From an uncultured Dorea sp. (GTDB taxonomy: Bacteria; Bacillota; Clostridia; Lachnospirales; Lachnospiraceae), in the NCBI GenBank assembly GCA_910580235.1, contig CAJTVU010000002.1:62001-126000 (forward strand): a stretch of 64,000 bases of DNA, written 5' to 3'. The first letter of the stretch is position 1. The number at the start of each line of letters is the position of its first letter. The notes beneath the pieces are model-generated. The model had not been told where the DNA came from and ran no database searches. It worked only from the letters and a program-made list of their open reading frames with translations. Below are positions 8,699 to 16,374 of this stretch, one piece after another. The position numbers were made by a program, and so were the translations under genes.

Positions 8699-9739
8699 TT
8701 ACCAGCGGTCTTCCTCTGCAATCGTTCCGACCGTATCTTTTGTCGCTACGACAGGCTCCATCATAACGGATGGCGTCTTTGTAAGTACATGAGAATCATA
8801 CTCGGATCCGACCATCAGGAGCGCTACCTTTGCAGCAGTAGATCCCTGATCCCAGCTGTTCGTATAGATCGTCCCTGTCAATGTCCCTTCTTCGATCATG
8901 GCCAGAGCATCTTTCTCACCGTCGGCGCCCCAGATCACCATCTCACCAAGACGGCCTGCATTCTGAGCTGCAAGAGACGCTCCTGCCGCCATGGCGTCGT
9001 TGATCGCAAATACGCCGTCGATCTTGTCGAACTGAGAGAGGAAGCCGTTCATTACATTCGTTGCTTTCTCTTTCTCAAAATCTGCCGCCTGGCTTGCGAT
9101 AATCTCCATGTTAGGATATTTGCTCTCCAGCGTATCACGGAAGCCCTTCTCAAGATTATCCGTCCTGGATACGCCTGCGATGCCCTGAATGATTACGACT
9201 TTGCCTTCTTCATTGGTCGCCGCCGCTATCTCATCTGCCACCAGACGGCCTGCATCATAGTCAAGCGCCTGTACGAGAGCCGCATGCGTGCAATCGGCGT
9301 CCAGGTTCAAAGTAACGACCGGGATCCCAGCGTCTTCTGCCTGCGTCACACTGTCTGCCAGAGCTGCGCCGTCGCTGCACTGGATAATGACAGCATCGTA
9401 CTCCTGATTGATGACTTCAGACATGATCTTTACCTGCTCCTCGGCAGAGCTGTCGCCGTTAAAGGACTGTACTGTAATATTGTCATAATATTCACATTCC
9501 CTCTCGATGCCTTCCAGCCATGCCTGATTGTTCGGCGTGCTGATATCGTGCGCCACGTATGCGATCTTCACATCTTCCACATACGGATTTTTTACTGCCT
9601 TTGCCTCTCCGCTCCCCGCAGCTTCCGCCGGAGCCGACGTCTCCTGATCCTCGCGGCTGACTTCCTGCGTGTTCCCACATGCTGCAAGAGCAAATGCCAT
9701 AACAAGCGCCAGTCCAAGTGCTGAAATTTTCTTTTTCAT
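8699..9739 (-). CDS. Sugar-binding lipoprotein of the ABC importer (RbsB/periplasmic-binding type)
   Basis: 346 residues. The N-terminus MKKKISALGLALVMAFALA is followed by AACG, a lipobox with the lipidated Cys near residue 21. After an Ala/Glu/Ser-rich linker the mature domain has the type I fold of ribose and galactose binders (NQAWLEGIERE, DAVIIQCSDGAALADSV, AINDAMAAGASLAA). It captures the substrate outside the cell and delivers it to the two permeases. It is the first and presumably most highly expressed gene of the operon, with an AAGGAGAGG site and a dedicated promoter. Confidence 0.92.
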   Translation of the reverse strand: MKKKISALGLALVMAFALAACGNTQEVSREDQETSAPAEAAGSGEAKAVKNPYVEDVKIAYVAHDISTPNNQAWLEGIERECEYYDNITVQSFNGDSSAEEQVKIMSEVINQEYDAVIIQCSDGAALADSVTQAEDAGIPVVTLNLDADCTHAALVQALDYDAGRLVADEIAAATNEEGKVVIIQGIAGVSRTDNLEKGFRDTLESKYPNMEIIASQAADFEKEKATNVMNGFLSQFDKIDGVFAINDAMAAGASLAAQNAGRLGEMVIWGADGEKDALAMIEEGTLTGTIYTNSWDQGSTAAKVALLMVGSEYDSHVLTKTPSVMMEPVVATKDTVGTIAEEDRW

Positions 9740-9794
9740 ACTTTCCTCTCCTTTGCATTTTTATTGACGTGATATATACGTCTTCTATTCCTAT

Positions 9795-9824
9795 AGTATA
9801 CAACAGTTCTCCCTCTACTTTCAA
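9795..9824 (-). promoter_or_regulatory. Promoter of the sugar importer/catabolic operon
   Basis: On the minus strand TTGAAA (9819-9824) and TATACT (9795-9800) are separated by 18 bases. This is the only good promoter upstream of the seven-gene operon. I see no clear palindromic GntR operator beside it. Confidence 0.65.
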
Positions 9825-9836
9825 TTTACTTTTTAA

Positions 9837-9886
9837 CTAAAATTAGGCTCTTGATTTTGTACGTTTTCCCCAATTTCAAGAGCCTA
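9837..9886 (-). terminator. Terminator after the glycolytic operon
   Basis: TAGGCTCTTGA (9844-9854) pairs with TCAAGAGCCTA (9876-9886) and is followed on the minus strand by ATTTTAGTT. It separates the HAD phosphatase from the sugar operon promoter just downstream. Confidence 0.75.
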
Positions 9887-9905
9887 AAATATAATCCTTC
9901 TACAA

Positions 9906-10583
9906 CTATTCTGTTGTTACAGCTGCCCCATGAGCATATTTTAAAATATCTTCCGGCCGCGAGACAATATGATCTGCTCCGGCATCCTCAAGCTCCTTCC
10001 GGCTTCCGAACCCATACAGGACTCCGATACAGTCAAGACCGTTCTTCTTAGCCCCGATCACATCATGCTCCCGATCCCCGACCATAACAGTTCTCGATTT
10101 ATGTCGGATCCGGCAGGACGCAAGAGCATACTCAATGACCGCCGCCTTTGTCCCCCGGCTTTCATCCAGCTCTGCGCCTGCTATATAGCCAAAATATTGT
10201 GCAAGCCCGCAGTAATCCAGGACTTTCCGCGCGAACACCTCCGGCTTGGAAGTGGCCACTACAAGCTTTTTCCCGTTTTCTTTCAGATGCTTTATCGTAT
10301 CTTCAAAGCCTTCATACACCTCTATCTCATATATCCCCTTTTCCTGGTAGTGTTCTCTGTAAGCCTCCACTGCCTCTGCCGCCCTCTCTGGCGAGAAGCT
10401 ATAGTACTTTCCAAAAGATTCTGTAAGAGGAGGCCCAATAAAAGAATATAGCTTTGTCCGGTCAGTCTCCACAATACCGTAGCGCTTCAGAGCATACATG
10501 ACCGAATCTGTAATCCCCACAGACGAATCTACGATCGTCCCGTCCAGATCGAAAAGAAAAGTGTCATACGTCTTATCGCACAT
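9906..10583 (-). CDS. HAD-superfamily phosphatase, phosphoglycolate phosphatase-like
   Basis: About 225 residues. Motif I is FLFDLDGTIVDSS, motif II lies at VVATSKPEVFA (Thr/Ser and Lys) and the acidic motif is MVGDREHDVIGAKKNG. The helical cap inserted after motif I marks the Gph/PpaX subgroup. Phosphoglycolate or another small phosphoester is a plausible substrate, which would fit a housekeeping role next to glycolytic enzymes. The start at 10583 is preferred to the in-frame GTG six bases upstream. It is the last gene of the gap-to-gpmI run, 36 bases after gpmI. Confidence 0.85.
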   Translation of the reverse strand: MCDKTYDTFLFDLDGTIVDSSVGITDSVMYALKRYGIVETDRTKLYSFIGPPLTESFGKYYSFSPERAAEAVEAYREHYQEKGIYEIEVYEGFEDTIKHLKENGKKLVVATSKPEVFARKVLDYCGLAQYFGYIAGAELDESRGTKAAVIEYALASCRIRHKSRTVMVGDREHDVIGAKKNGLDCIGVLYGFGSRKELEDAGADHIVSRPEDILKYAHGAAVTTE

Positions 10584-10619
10584 ATCCACCGCCCTGCTCT
10601 TTTTTTAAGATCTCTTTCC

Positions 10620-12158
10620 TTATTTCACAAGCAATGACTTCCCTGTCATCTCTTTTGGCTGCTCCATGCCCATCAGCTCAATAAGCGTAGGCGCAATGTC
10701 CGCCAGACAGCCGCCTTCGCGCAGCTTATATGACGCATCGGCATTGACGAGTATAAATGGGACTGGATTCGTCGTATGCGCGGTGAACGGCTCCCCCGTC
10801 TCTTCGTCGATCAGCTGTTCCGCGTTGCCGTGATCCGCACAGATGAACATCTGGCCATCCATCTCTTTCACAGCCTCCACTGCTCTGCCTATGCACTCAT
10901 CCACTGCCTCGATCGCTTTGACGGCCGCAGCCTCCACGCCCGTATGCCCCACCATATCTGGATTGGCAAAATTAATGATGATCACATCATAATCCCCTGA
11001 GCGTATCGCCTCTGTAAGCTTATCGCACACCTCGTACGCGCTCATCTCTGGCTTCAGGTCATAGGTCGCCACTTTGGGGGAGTTCACAAGGATCCTGTCC
11101 TCCCCGGCATTCGGCTCTTCTACGCCGCCGTTAAAGAAGAACGTCACATGGGCGTACTTCTCTGTCTCAGCGATGCGCGCCTGCTTCAGGCCCTTAGCCG
11201 CAAGGAACTCTCCGAATGTATTCGTAATCTCTTCCTTGACGAACGCCACCTCTTTGTTCGGGATCGTCACATCATACTCTGTGAAGCACACATACTTCGT
11301 GTGGATCCTCTCCCCTCTTGCAAATCCTGTAAACGCATCGTCACAGAAAGCCCTTGTGATCTCTCTTGCCCTGTCTGGACGGAAGTTAAAGAAGATAATA
11401 GAATCATTCTCTTTTATAGTCGCCACTGGAGCGCCGTCTTTCATCACTACGACAGGTAGCACGAATTCATCCGTCACATCTTTGTCATAGGAAGCCTGGA
11501 TCCCCGCCGGGCCGCTCTCGGCCGGCTCGCCCTCCCCATAGGCCATGGCGCGGTAAGCCTTCTCCACCCGCTCCCAGCGGTTATCCCTGTCCATGGCATA
11601 ATAGCGTCCCATCACAGTAGCCACTTCGCCTACGCCGATCTCCTCCATCTTTGCCACCAGCTGTTCCACATACTCTTTCCCGGACGCCGGAGGCGTATCG
11701 CGCCCGTCCAGGAAGCAATGCACATAGACTTTCCGGATCCCCTGGCGCTTTGCCAGCGTGAGAAGCCCGTATATATGCGTATTATGGCTGTGTACGCCTC
11801 CGTCGGACACGAGCCCGTACATATGGAGCGCGCTGTCATGCTCCTTCACGTTCTCACAGGCCGCAAGAAGCGCCTTATTCTCAAAGAAATCTCCGTCCTC
11901 GATAGACTTTGTGATCTTCGTAAGATCCTGATATACGATGCGCCCTGCGCCCATATTGAGATGCCCTACTTCCGAGTTCCCCATCTGGCCGTCCGGCAGC
12001 CCTACCGCCAGCCCGCTGGCGTTCCCCTTCACGAACGGGCACGCCGCCATCAGCTTATCCATGACAGGAGTCCTGCCTTCTGCCACCGCATTGCCATCCT
12101 TCTTATCGTTTAATCCGTACCCGTCTAAAATCATCAGTACTGTAGGTCTTTTGCTCAT
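10620..12158 (-). CDS. gpmI: 2,3-bisphosphoglycerate-independent phosphoglycerate mutase
   Basis: 512 residues, the family's normal length. The N-terminal phosphatase domain has VLMILDGYGLN with the metal-binding Asp, and GNSEVGHLNMGAGRIVYQ, whose Ser carries the phosphate during catalysis. The C-terminal metal site shows as FANPDMVGHTG and CADHGNAEQLID. It interconverts 3- and 2-phosphoglycerate using manganese. The start is the ATG of MSKRPTVLMI at 12158, because AGAGGAG sits 7 bases upstream and the esterase stop is only 2 bases before it. The longer frame would run into the esterase gene. Confidence 0.95.
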   Translation of the reverse strand: MSKRPTVLMILDGYGLNDKKDGNAVAEGRTPVMDKLMAACPFVKGNASGLAVGLPDGQMGNSEVGHLNMGAGRIVYQDLTKITKSIEDGDFFENKALLAACENVKEHDSALHMYGLVSDGGVHSHNTHIYGLLTLAKRQGIRKVYVHCFLDGRDTPPASGKEYVEQLVAKMEEIGVGEVATVMGRYYAMDRDNRWERVEKAYRAMAYGEGEPAESGPAGIQASYDKDVTDEFVLPVVVMKDGAPVATIKENDSIIFFNFRPDRAREITRAFCDDAFTGFARGERIHTKYVCFTEYDVTIPNKEVAFVKEEITNTFGEFLAAKGLKQARIAETEKYAHVTFFFNGGVEEPNAGEDRILVNSPKVATYDLKPEMSAYEVCDKLTEAIRSGDYDVIIINFANPDMVGHTGVEAAAVKAIEAVDECIGRAVEAVKEMDGQMFICADHGNAEQLIDEETGEPFTAHTTNPVPFILVNADASYKLREGGCLADIAPTLIELMGMEQPKEMTGKSLLVK

Positions 12159-12160
12159 TT

Positions 12161-12997
12161 TCATTCTCCTCTTTTCTTCCATAATCTCTCAAGCCATGCG
12201 TCCGCCAGCTCTATCCAGCGGGCGCACTCTGCCTGGACGCCGCTTCCGTCCTCTCGCTCTACCCGCCAGTCTGCAAGGCTTAAGCCATGCTCTCCCTCCG
12301 GGAAGATGTGGAGCTCCATAGGCACGCCGGCTTCCCTAAGAGCCATTGCAAGAAGAAGGGAATTCTCCACCGGAACGGCCTCGTCCGCCATCGTATGCCA
12401 TATAAATGTAGGAGGCATGCTCCTTGTCACCTGAGTCTCCAGTGACAGCTGCTTTCTGCACGTCTCGAACTTCTCACCGAGAAGATTGCGGAAGCTGCCC
12501 ATGTGAGCATAGCGCGCGTCGGACGTGATGACCGGGTAGGCAAGGAGGATCCCCGACGGGCGAAGCTCCTCCGCCGTCATCCCCAGCTTGGAAGACAGGA
12601 ATTCCTGATTCCAGAAGATGCCGTAGCTTGCGGCAAGATGGCCTCCTGCTGAGAATCCCTGCACTGCGATCTTATCCAGGTCTACATTCCATTCTTCCGC
12701 ATGCTCTCTTATGATCCTCACCGCCATGCCCACTTCCAGCACCTGCGTAGGGAATACTGCCGGAGCCACCGAATATCGGAGCACACATGCGTGGTAGCCT
12801 TTGCTTAAGAAATGCATGGCGATCGGCTCTCCCTCCCGGAAGCTGATCATCTCATATGCCCCTCCCGGGCAGATGAGCGCCAGCGGACGCTTCTTAATCT
12901 TCACATTCCGGTCGTGAGGCGTATCTAATATATACGCTTCCAGCTTTGCGGAATCTGTCGAGCCTTCCGCCTGTATCCTGATCTCTTCATATATCAT
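12161..12997 (-). CDS. Alpha/beta-hydrolase, carbohydrate esterase-like
   Basis: 278 residues. An oxyanion-hole segment ALICPGGAYEMISFREGEP comes first, then the nucleophile elbow GFSAGGHLAASYG with the catalytic Ser. The acid is in WHTMADEAVPVENS and the base His in FPEGEHGLSLADW. The layout matches BD-FAE/acetyl-xylan-esterase type hydrolases. There is no signal peptide, so it acts in the cytoplasm, perhaps deacetylating imported sugars. It sits inside the glycolytic operon between tpiA and gpmI, an unusual place for an esterase. Confidence 0.85.
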   Translation of the reverse strand: MIYEEIRIQAEGSTDSAKLEAYILDTPHDRNVKIKKRPLALICPGGAYEMISFREGEPIAMHFLSKGYHACVLRYSVAPAVFPTQVLEVGMAVRIIREHAEEWNVDLDKIAVQGFSAGGHLAASYGIFWNQEFLSSKLGMTAEELRPSGILLAYPVITSDARYAHMGSFRNLLGEKFETCRKQLSLETQVTRSMPPTFIWHTMADEAVPVENSLLLAMALREAGVPMELHIFPEGEHGLSLADWRVEREDGSGVQAECARWIELADAWLERLWKKRGE

Positions 12998-13020
12998 AAC
13001 ATATCCCTTTCAGATATAAA

Positions 13021-13051
13021 GGGCATATAGAAGCCAAAAATCTATATGCCC
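13021..13051 (-). other. Hairpin between tpiA and the esterase gene
   Basis: GGGCATATAG (13021-13030) and CTATATGCCC (13042-13051) form a 10-bp stem with an 11-base loop. The minus strand continues TTTATATC, a weak T run. It could be a partial terminator or an mRNA processing or stability element. Confidence 0.55.
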
Positions 13052-13067
13052 TGTTGCAGCGACCCTT

Positions 13068-13817
13068 TTATTTATAATTCACGATCTTGCCGAAGTCAGC
13101 CTTAAGAGAAGCGCCTCCCACGAGGCCGCCGTCGATGTCGGCCTGCGCGAACAGCTCTGCCGCGTTGCCGCCGTTCACGCTTCCGCCGTACTGGATGCGG
13201 ATCTCTTCTGCCGTCGCATCATCGTAGATCTCTGCGATACATGCGCGGATTCCTGCACACACTTCCTGTGCCTGCTGCGTTGTAGCCGTCTTCCCCGTCC
13301 CGATGGCCCAGATCGGCTCGTACGCGATGACCGCTTTCTTCGCCTGCTCTGCCGTCACATTCAAGAAGCCGACCTTTACCTGCTGACGGATGAAATCCAT
13401 CGTCACGCCCTGCTCTCTCTGCTCCAGTGTCTCTCCGCAGCACATAATCGGTGTGAGCCCATGCTCAAATGCTTTTAACACCTTTTTATTTACCGTCTCG
13501 TTCGTCTCTGCAAAGTACTCTCTTCTCTCAGAATGCCCAAGGACTACATATTTTACTCCTGCGTCCGTGAGCATGGCCGGGGAAATCTCTCCTGTATAAG
13601 CGCCGCTCTCCTCGAAATACATATTCTCTGCGCCTACCGCGATATTCGTCCCCTCACATGCCTTAGCTACCGGGATGATGTCGATCGCCGGGACACAGAA
13701 TACTACGTCCACATCGTCGCTCGCCACAAGGGGCTTAAGCTCTTCTACGAGAGCCCCCGCCTCGCTTGGAGTCTTATTCATCTTCCAGTTGCCCGCTACA
13801 ATTTTCCTTCTTGCCAT
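13068..13817 (-). CDS. tpiA: Triosephosphate isomerase
   Basis: 249 residues. The substrate lysine is in GNWKMNK, the electrophile His in VLGHSERREYF and the catalytic Glu in AYEPIWAIGTGKTAT, which also begins the mobile loop. IQYGGSVNGGNA and GGLVGGASL form the phosphate site. It interconverts dihydroxyacetone phosphate and glyceraldehyde 3-phosphate as a dimer in the cytoplasm. The ribosome site TTAGGAGGAT is strong. It follows pgk by 44 bases in the same operon. Confidence 0.97.
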   Translation of the reverse strand: MARRKIVAGNWKMNKTPSEAGALVEELKPLVASDDVDVVFCVPAIDIIPVAKACEGTNIAVGAENMYFEESGAYTGEISPAMLTDAGVKYVVLGHSERREYFAETNETVNKKVLKAFEHGLTPIMCCGETLEQREQGVTMDFIRQQVKVGFLNVTAEQAKKAVIAYEPIWAIGTGKTATTQQAQEVCAGIRACIAEIYDDATAEEIRIQYGGSVNGGNAAELFAQADIDGGLVGGASLKADFGKIVNYK

Positions 13818-13861
13818 AATCGTCGATCCTCCTAAGAAATTGTTCTAAAAAATCAAGTTCC

Positions 13862-15055
13862 TTACTTGTCGTTGGCCGCCGCTACGCCCGGAAGCTCTTT
13901 TCCTTCCAGGAATTCAAGAGAAGCGCCGCCGCCCGTAGAAATGTGCGTCATCTTATCGCCATATCCAAGCTGGTTTACCGCCGCAGCAGAATCGCCGCCG
14001 CCGATAATGGTAACTGCGTCCGTATCTGCAAGGGCTTTTGCTACCGCCTCTGTGCCATGAGCGAACTTAGGCATCTCGAAGCATCCCATAGGCCCGTTCC
14101 AAACGACTGTCTTCGCGTCTTTCACTGCGTCGCAGAAGATCTTCTCCGTCTCAGGCCCGATGTCAAGCCCCTGCCAGCCTGCCGGGATCTCTCCTGCCAC
14201 CACGGTTTTGGAATCCGCATCGTTAGAGAAGTCATTGGCGATTACCGTATCTACAGGAAGAAGGAGCTTCACGCCCTTTTCTTCCGCTTTCTTTAACATA
14301 TTGAGCGCATATTCGCAGTAATCTTCCTCAAGAAGGGACTCTCCTACGCTCCCGCCCTGCGCCTTGCTGAAGGTGTAGGACATGCCGCCGCCGATGATCA
14401 GCGTGTCGACCTTGTCAAGCAGGTTCTCAATTACAGAGATCTTGCTGGACACTTTCGCGCCGCCAAGGATCGCCACGAATGGGCGCTCTGGGCTGTTGAC
14501 CGCGTTTCCAAGGAAATCAATCTCTTTCTGCATCAGATATCCGACCGCCGCCGTGCCGACGAACTCTGTTACGCCCACATTCGAGCAGTGCGCCCGGTGA
14601 GCCGTCCCGAACGCGTCGTTTACGAACACATCGCAAAGAGAAGCAAGATCTTTGCTGAACGCCTCTCCGTTCTTTGTCTCCTCCGCTCTGTAACGGGTAT
14701 TCTCGAGAAGGATCACTTCTCCGTCCTTCATAGCCTCTGCCGCCGCCTTCGCATTCGGCCCTACGACTTCCGCGTCCGCGGCAAACTTTACTTCCTGCCC
14801 CAGAAGCTCTGAGAGGCGCGCTGCCACAGGCGCTAAAGACAGCTCCGGCTTCGGCTCTCCCTTCGGCTTTCCGAGGTGGGAGCAAAGGATCACTTTCCCA
14901 CCGTCGGCCACCAGCTTCTTAATCGTAGGAAGAGCCGCTACAAGACGGTTCTCGTCCGTAATCTTCCCGTCGATAAGCGGAACATTAAAATCACATCTGC
15001 AAAGGACTTTAAGGCCCTTTACCTGGATATCGTCTACTGACTTTTTATTAAGCAT
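13862..15055 (-). CDS. pgk: Phosphoglycerate kinase
   Basis: 397 residues starting MLNKKSVDDIQVKGLKVL, with AAAGGAGG upstream. RCDFNVPLIDGKITDENR near the N-terminus, the central AILGGAKVSSKI, the nucleotide loop VVWNGPMGCFE and the C-terminal IIGGGDSAAAV are all standard pgk signatures. It makes ATP from 1,3-bisphosphoglycerate. The frame stays open upstream to 15208, but that stretch is made of the terminator and hairpin after gap, so it is not coding. Pgk mRNA must arise by readthrough of that terminator or from an unseen promoter. Confidence 0.97.
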   Translation of the reverse strand: MLNKKSVDDIQVKGLKVLCRCDFNVPLIDGKITDENRLVAALPTIKKLVADGGKVILCSHLGKPKGEPKPELSLAPVAARLSELLGQEVKFAADAEVVGPNAKAAAEAMKDGEVILLENTRYRAEETKNGEAFSKDLASLCDVFVNDAFGTAHRAHCSNVGVTEFVGTAAVGYLMQKEIDFLGNAVNSPERPFVAILGGAKVSSKISVIENLLDKVDTLIIGGGMSYTFSKAQGGSVGESLLEEDYCEYALNMLKKAEEKGVKLLLPVDTVIANDFSNDADSKTVVAGEIPAGWQGLDIGPETEKIFCDAVKDAKTVVWNGPMGCFEMPKFAHGTEAVAKALADTDAVTIIGGGDSAAAVNQLGYGDKMTHISTGGGASLEFLEGKELPGVAAANDK

Positions 15056-15121
15056 GACAATGCCTCCTTTATTAAGTATAAGTATACTTTCCGCAGGAAG
15101 CCGAAACCTCCCGCGGAGGGT

Positions 15122-15158
15122 TTTTATCATATAGGGAACGAAGCTTCCTATATGATAA
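15122..15158. repeat. ATCATATAGG palindrome with AAGCTTCG, between gap and pgk
   Basis: On the minus strand ATCATATAGG and CCTATATGAT enclose AAGCTTCGTTC. The left part belongs to the motif TTTTATCATATAGG-AAGCTTCG that also follows the terminators near 23183 and 54297. Confidence 0.6.
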
Positions 15159-15187
15159 AAGAGGTCCGGCCCAAAAAGACCGGACCC
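15154..15187 (-). terminator. Internal terminator after gap
   Basis: On the minus strand GGTCCGG and CCGGACC close a loop containing TCTTTTTGGG, followed by TCTTTTATC. It lies between gap and pgk, so it should lower expression of pgk and the genes after it relative to gap. Confidence 0.8.
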
Positions 15188-15200
15188 TTTGTGAGTCTCA

Positions 15201-16214
15201 CTATGCAAGCTCTGAGAAATATTTGATCGTCCTTACCATCTGGCTTGTGTAAGAATTCTCGTTGTCATACCAGGAGACAACCTGTACCTGTGTCGTTCCG
15301 TTGTCTAACGGAAGTACCATTGTCTGCGTAGCATCGAATAAAGAGCCGTACTTCATACCGATCACATCGCTTGATACGATCTCGTCTGTGTTATATCCGA
15401 AAGATTCCGTAGCCGCTTTCTTCATAGCCGCGTTTACATCGTCTACAGTAACATTCCCTTCTACGACTGCCGTCAGGATCGTCGTGGAGCCTGTCGGTGT
15501 AGGAACACGCTGAGCGGCTCCGATCAGCTTGCCGTTCAGCTCTGGGATAACAAGCCCGATCGCTTTTGCAGCTCCTGTGCTGTTCGGCACGATATTCACT
15601 GCCGCCGCACGGGATCTTCTCAGATCGCCTTTCCTCTGCGGGCCGTCCAGAGTCATCTGGTCGCCTGTATAAGCGTGGATCGTCTGCATGATACCGGATT
15701 TAACAGGCGCAAGGTCGTTGAGCGCCTTCGCCATAGGAGCCAGGCAGTTCGTTGTACAGGAAGCGGCAGAGATTACCGTATCTTCCGGCTTGAGCTCTGT
15801 ATGGTTCACATTGTACACGATAGTCGGAAGATCGTTTCCTGCAGGAGCAGAGATAACAACCTTTCTTGCGCCTGCCTTGATGTGAGCGGACGCTTTATCT
15901 TTGGATGTGTAGAAGCCTGTACACTCCAGAACTACGTCTACGCCCAGGTCTCCCCATGGAAGCTCCTCTGCGTTAGCAACCGCATAGATCCTGATCTCTT
16001 TTCCGTCAACAACGATAGAATTATCTGTCGCCTCTACCTTATCGCATAAAGCATATCTTCCCTGTGAAGAATCATACTTTAACAGATGTGCAAGCATCTT
16101 CGGGGACGTCAGATCGTTGATCGCCACTACTTCATAGCCCTCTGCTCCGAACATCTGTCTGAATGCAAGACGCCCGATACGTCCAAACCCATTAATCGCC
16201 ACTTTTACTGCCAT
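15201..16214 (-). CDS. gap: Glyceraldehyde-3-phosphate dehydrogenase, NAD-dependent
   Basis: 337 residues. The dinucleotide fold begins AINGFGRIGRLAFRQMF, with the NAD-preferring Asp in AINDLTSPKMLAHLLKYDSS. The catalytic Cys is in SAASCTTNCLAPMAKAL, the activating His follows at QTIHAYTGDQ, and VSWYDNENSYTSQMV ends the protein. It oxidises and phosphorylates glyceraldehyde 3-phosphate. TTTAGGAGGAG precedes the ATG. It is first in the operon gap-pgk-tpiA-esterase-gpmI-HAD and has its own promoter and leader palindrome. Confidence 0.97.
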   Translation of the reverse strand: MAVKVAINGFGRIGRLAFRQMFGAEGYEVVAINDLTSPKMLAHLLKYDSSQGRYALCDKVEATDNSIVVDGKEIRIYAVANAEELPWGDLGVDVVLECTGFYTSKDKASAHIKAGARKVVISAPAGNDLPTIVYNVNHTELKPEDTVISAASCTTNCLAPMAKALNDLAPVKSGIMQTIHAYTGDQMTLDGPQRKGDLRRSRAAAVNIVPNSTGAAKAIGLVIPELNGKLIGAAQRVPTPTGSTTILTAVVEGNVTVDDVNAAMKKAATESFGYNTDEIVSSDVIGMKYGSLFDATQTMVLPLDNGTTQVQVVSWYDNENSYTSQMVRTIKYFSELA

Positions 16215-16273
16215 GATTAACTCCTCCTAAACATTTTCTTTTTTGCCGTCTTCGGCCTTTTTATTGTGAAACC

Positions 16274-16291
16274 CTTTAACCTTTGTTAAAG
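16274..16291. promoter_or_regulatory. Palindrome in the gap leader
   Basis: CTTTAAC-CTTT-GTTAAAG is a perfect 7-bp inverted repeat about 12-30 bases after the predicted transcription start. It could be an operator or an mRNA hairpin. It does not have the arm order of a Rex site. Confidence 0.45.
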
Positions 16292-16309
16292 AATCATCAA
16301 CCAACCTTC

Positions 16310-16338
16310 ATTTTACTTTATATCCTTTAAAAATTCAA
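16310..16338 (-). promoter_or_regulatory. Sigma-A promoter of the gap operon
   Basis: On the minus strand TTGAAT (16333-16338) and TAAAAT (16310-16315) are separated by 17 bases, leaving a leader of about 90 bases before gap. Confidence 0.75.
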
Positions 16339-16374
16339 GCCTCTTTTCCATATTTATGGAATATAGAGCCATTT

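Noticed and set aside
8672..9724. Long plus-strand open frame opposite the sugar-binding lipoprotein
   Set aside because: It is the antisense of a well-supported gene, rich in Cys, His and Arg, with no ribosome site. The same holds for 54618-55847 and 1991-2614.
1634..9739. Interpretation of the operon as an AI-2 (Lsr) uptake system
   Set aside because: Two permeases, one double ATPase and an FGGY kinase look superficially like LsrACDB-LsrK, but the kinase resembles LyxK rather than LsrK and there is no LsrF/LsrG. An amidohydrolase and a dehydrogenase are present instead.
15056..15208. N-terminal extension of pgk
   Set aside because: It translates the gap terminator and a palindrome; the true start has a strong ribosome site and matches the family N-terminus.
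16261..16295. Possible Rex site before gap
   Set aside because: A TTGTGAA half-site is present but the second half is missing, and the clear palindrome has the opposite arm order.
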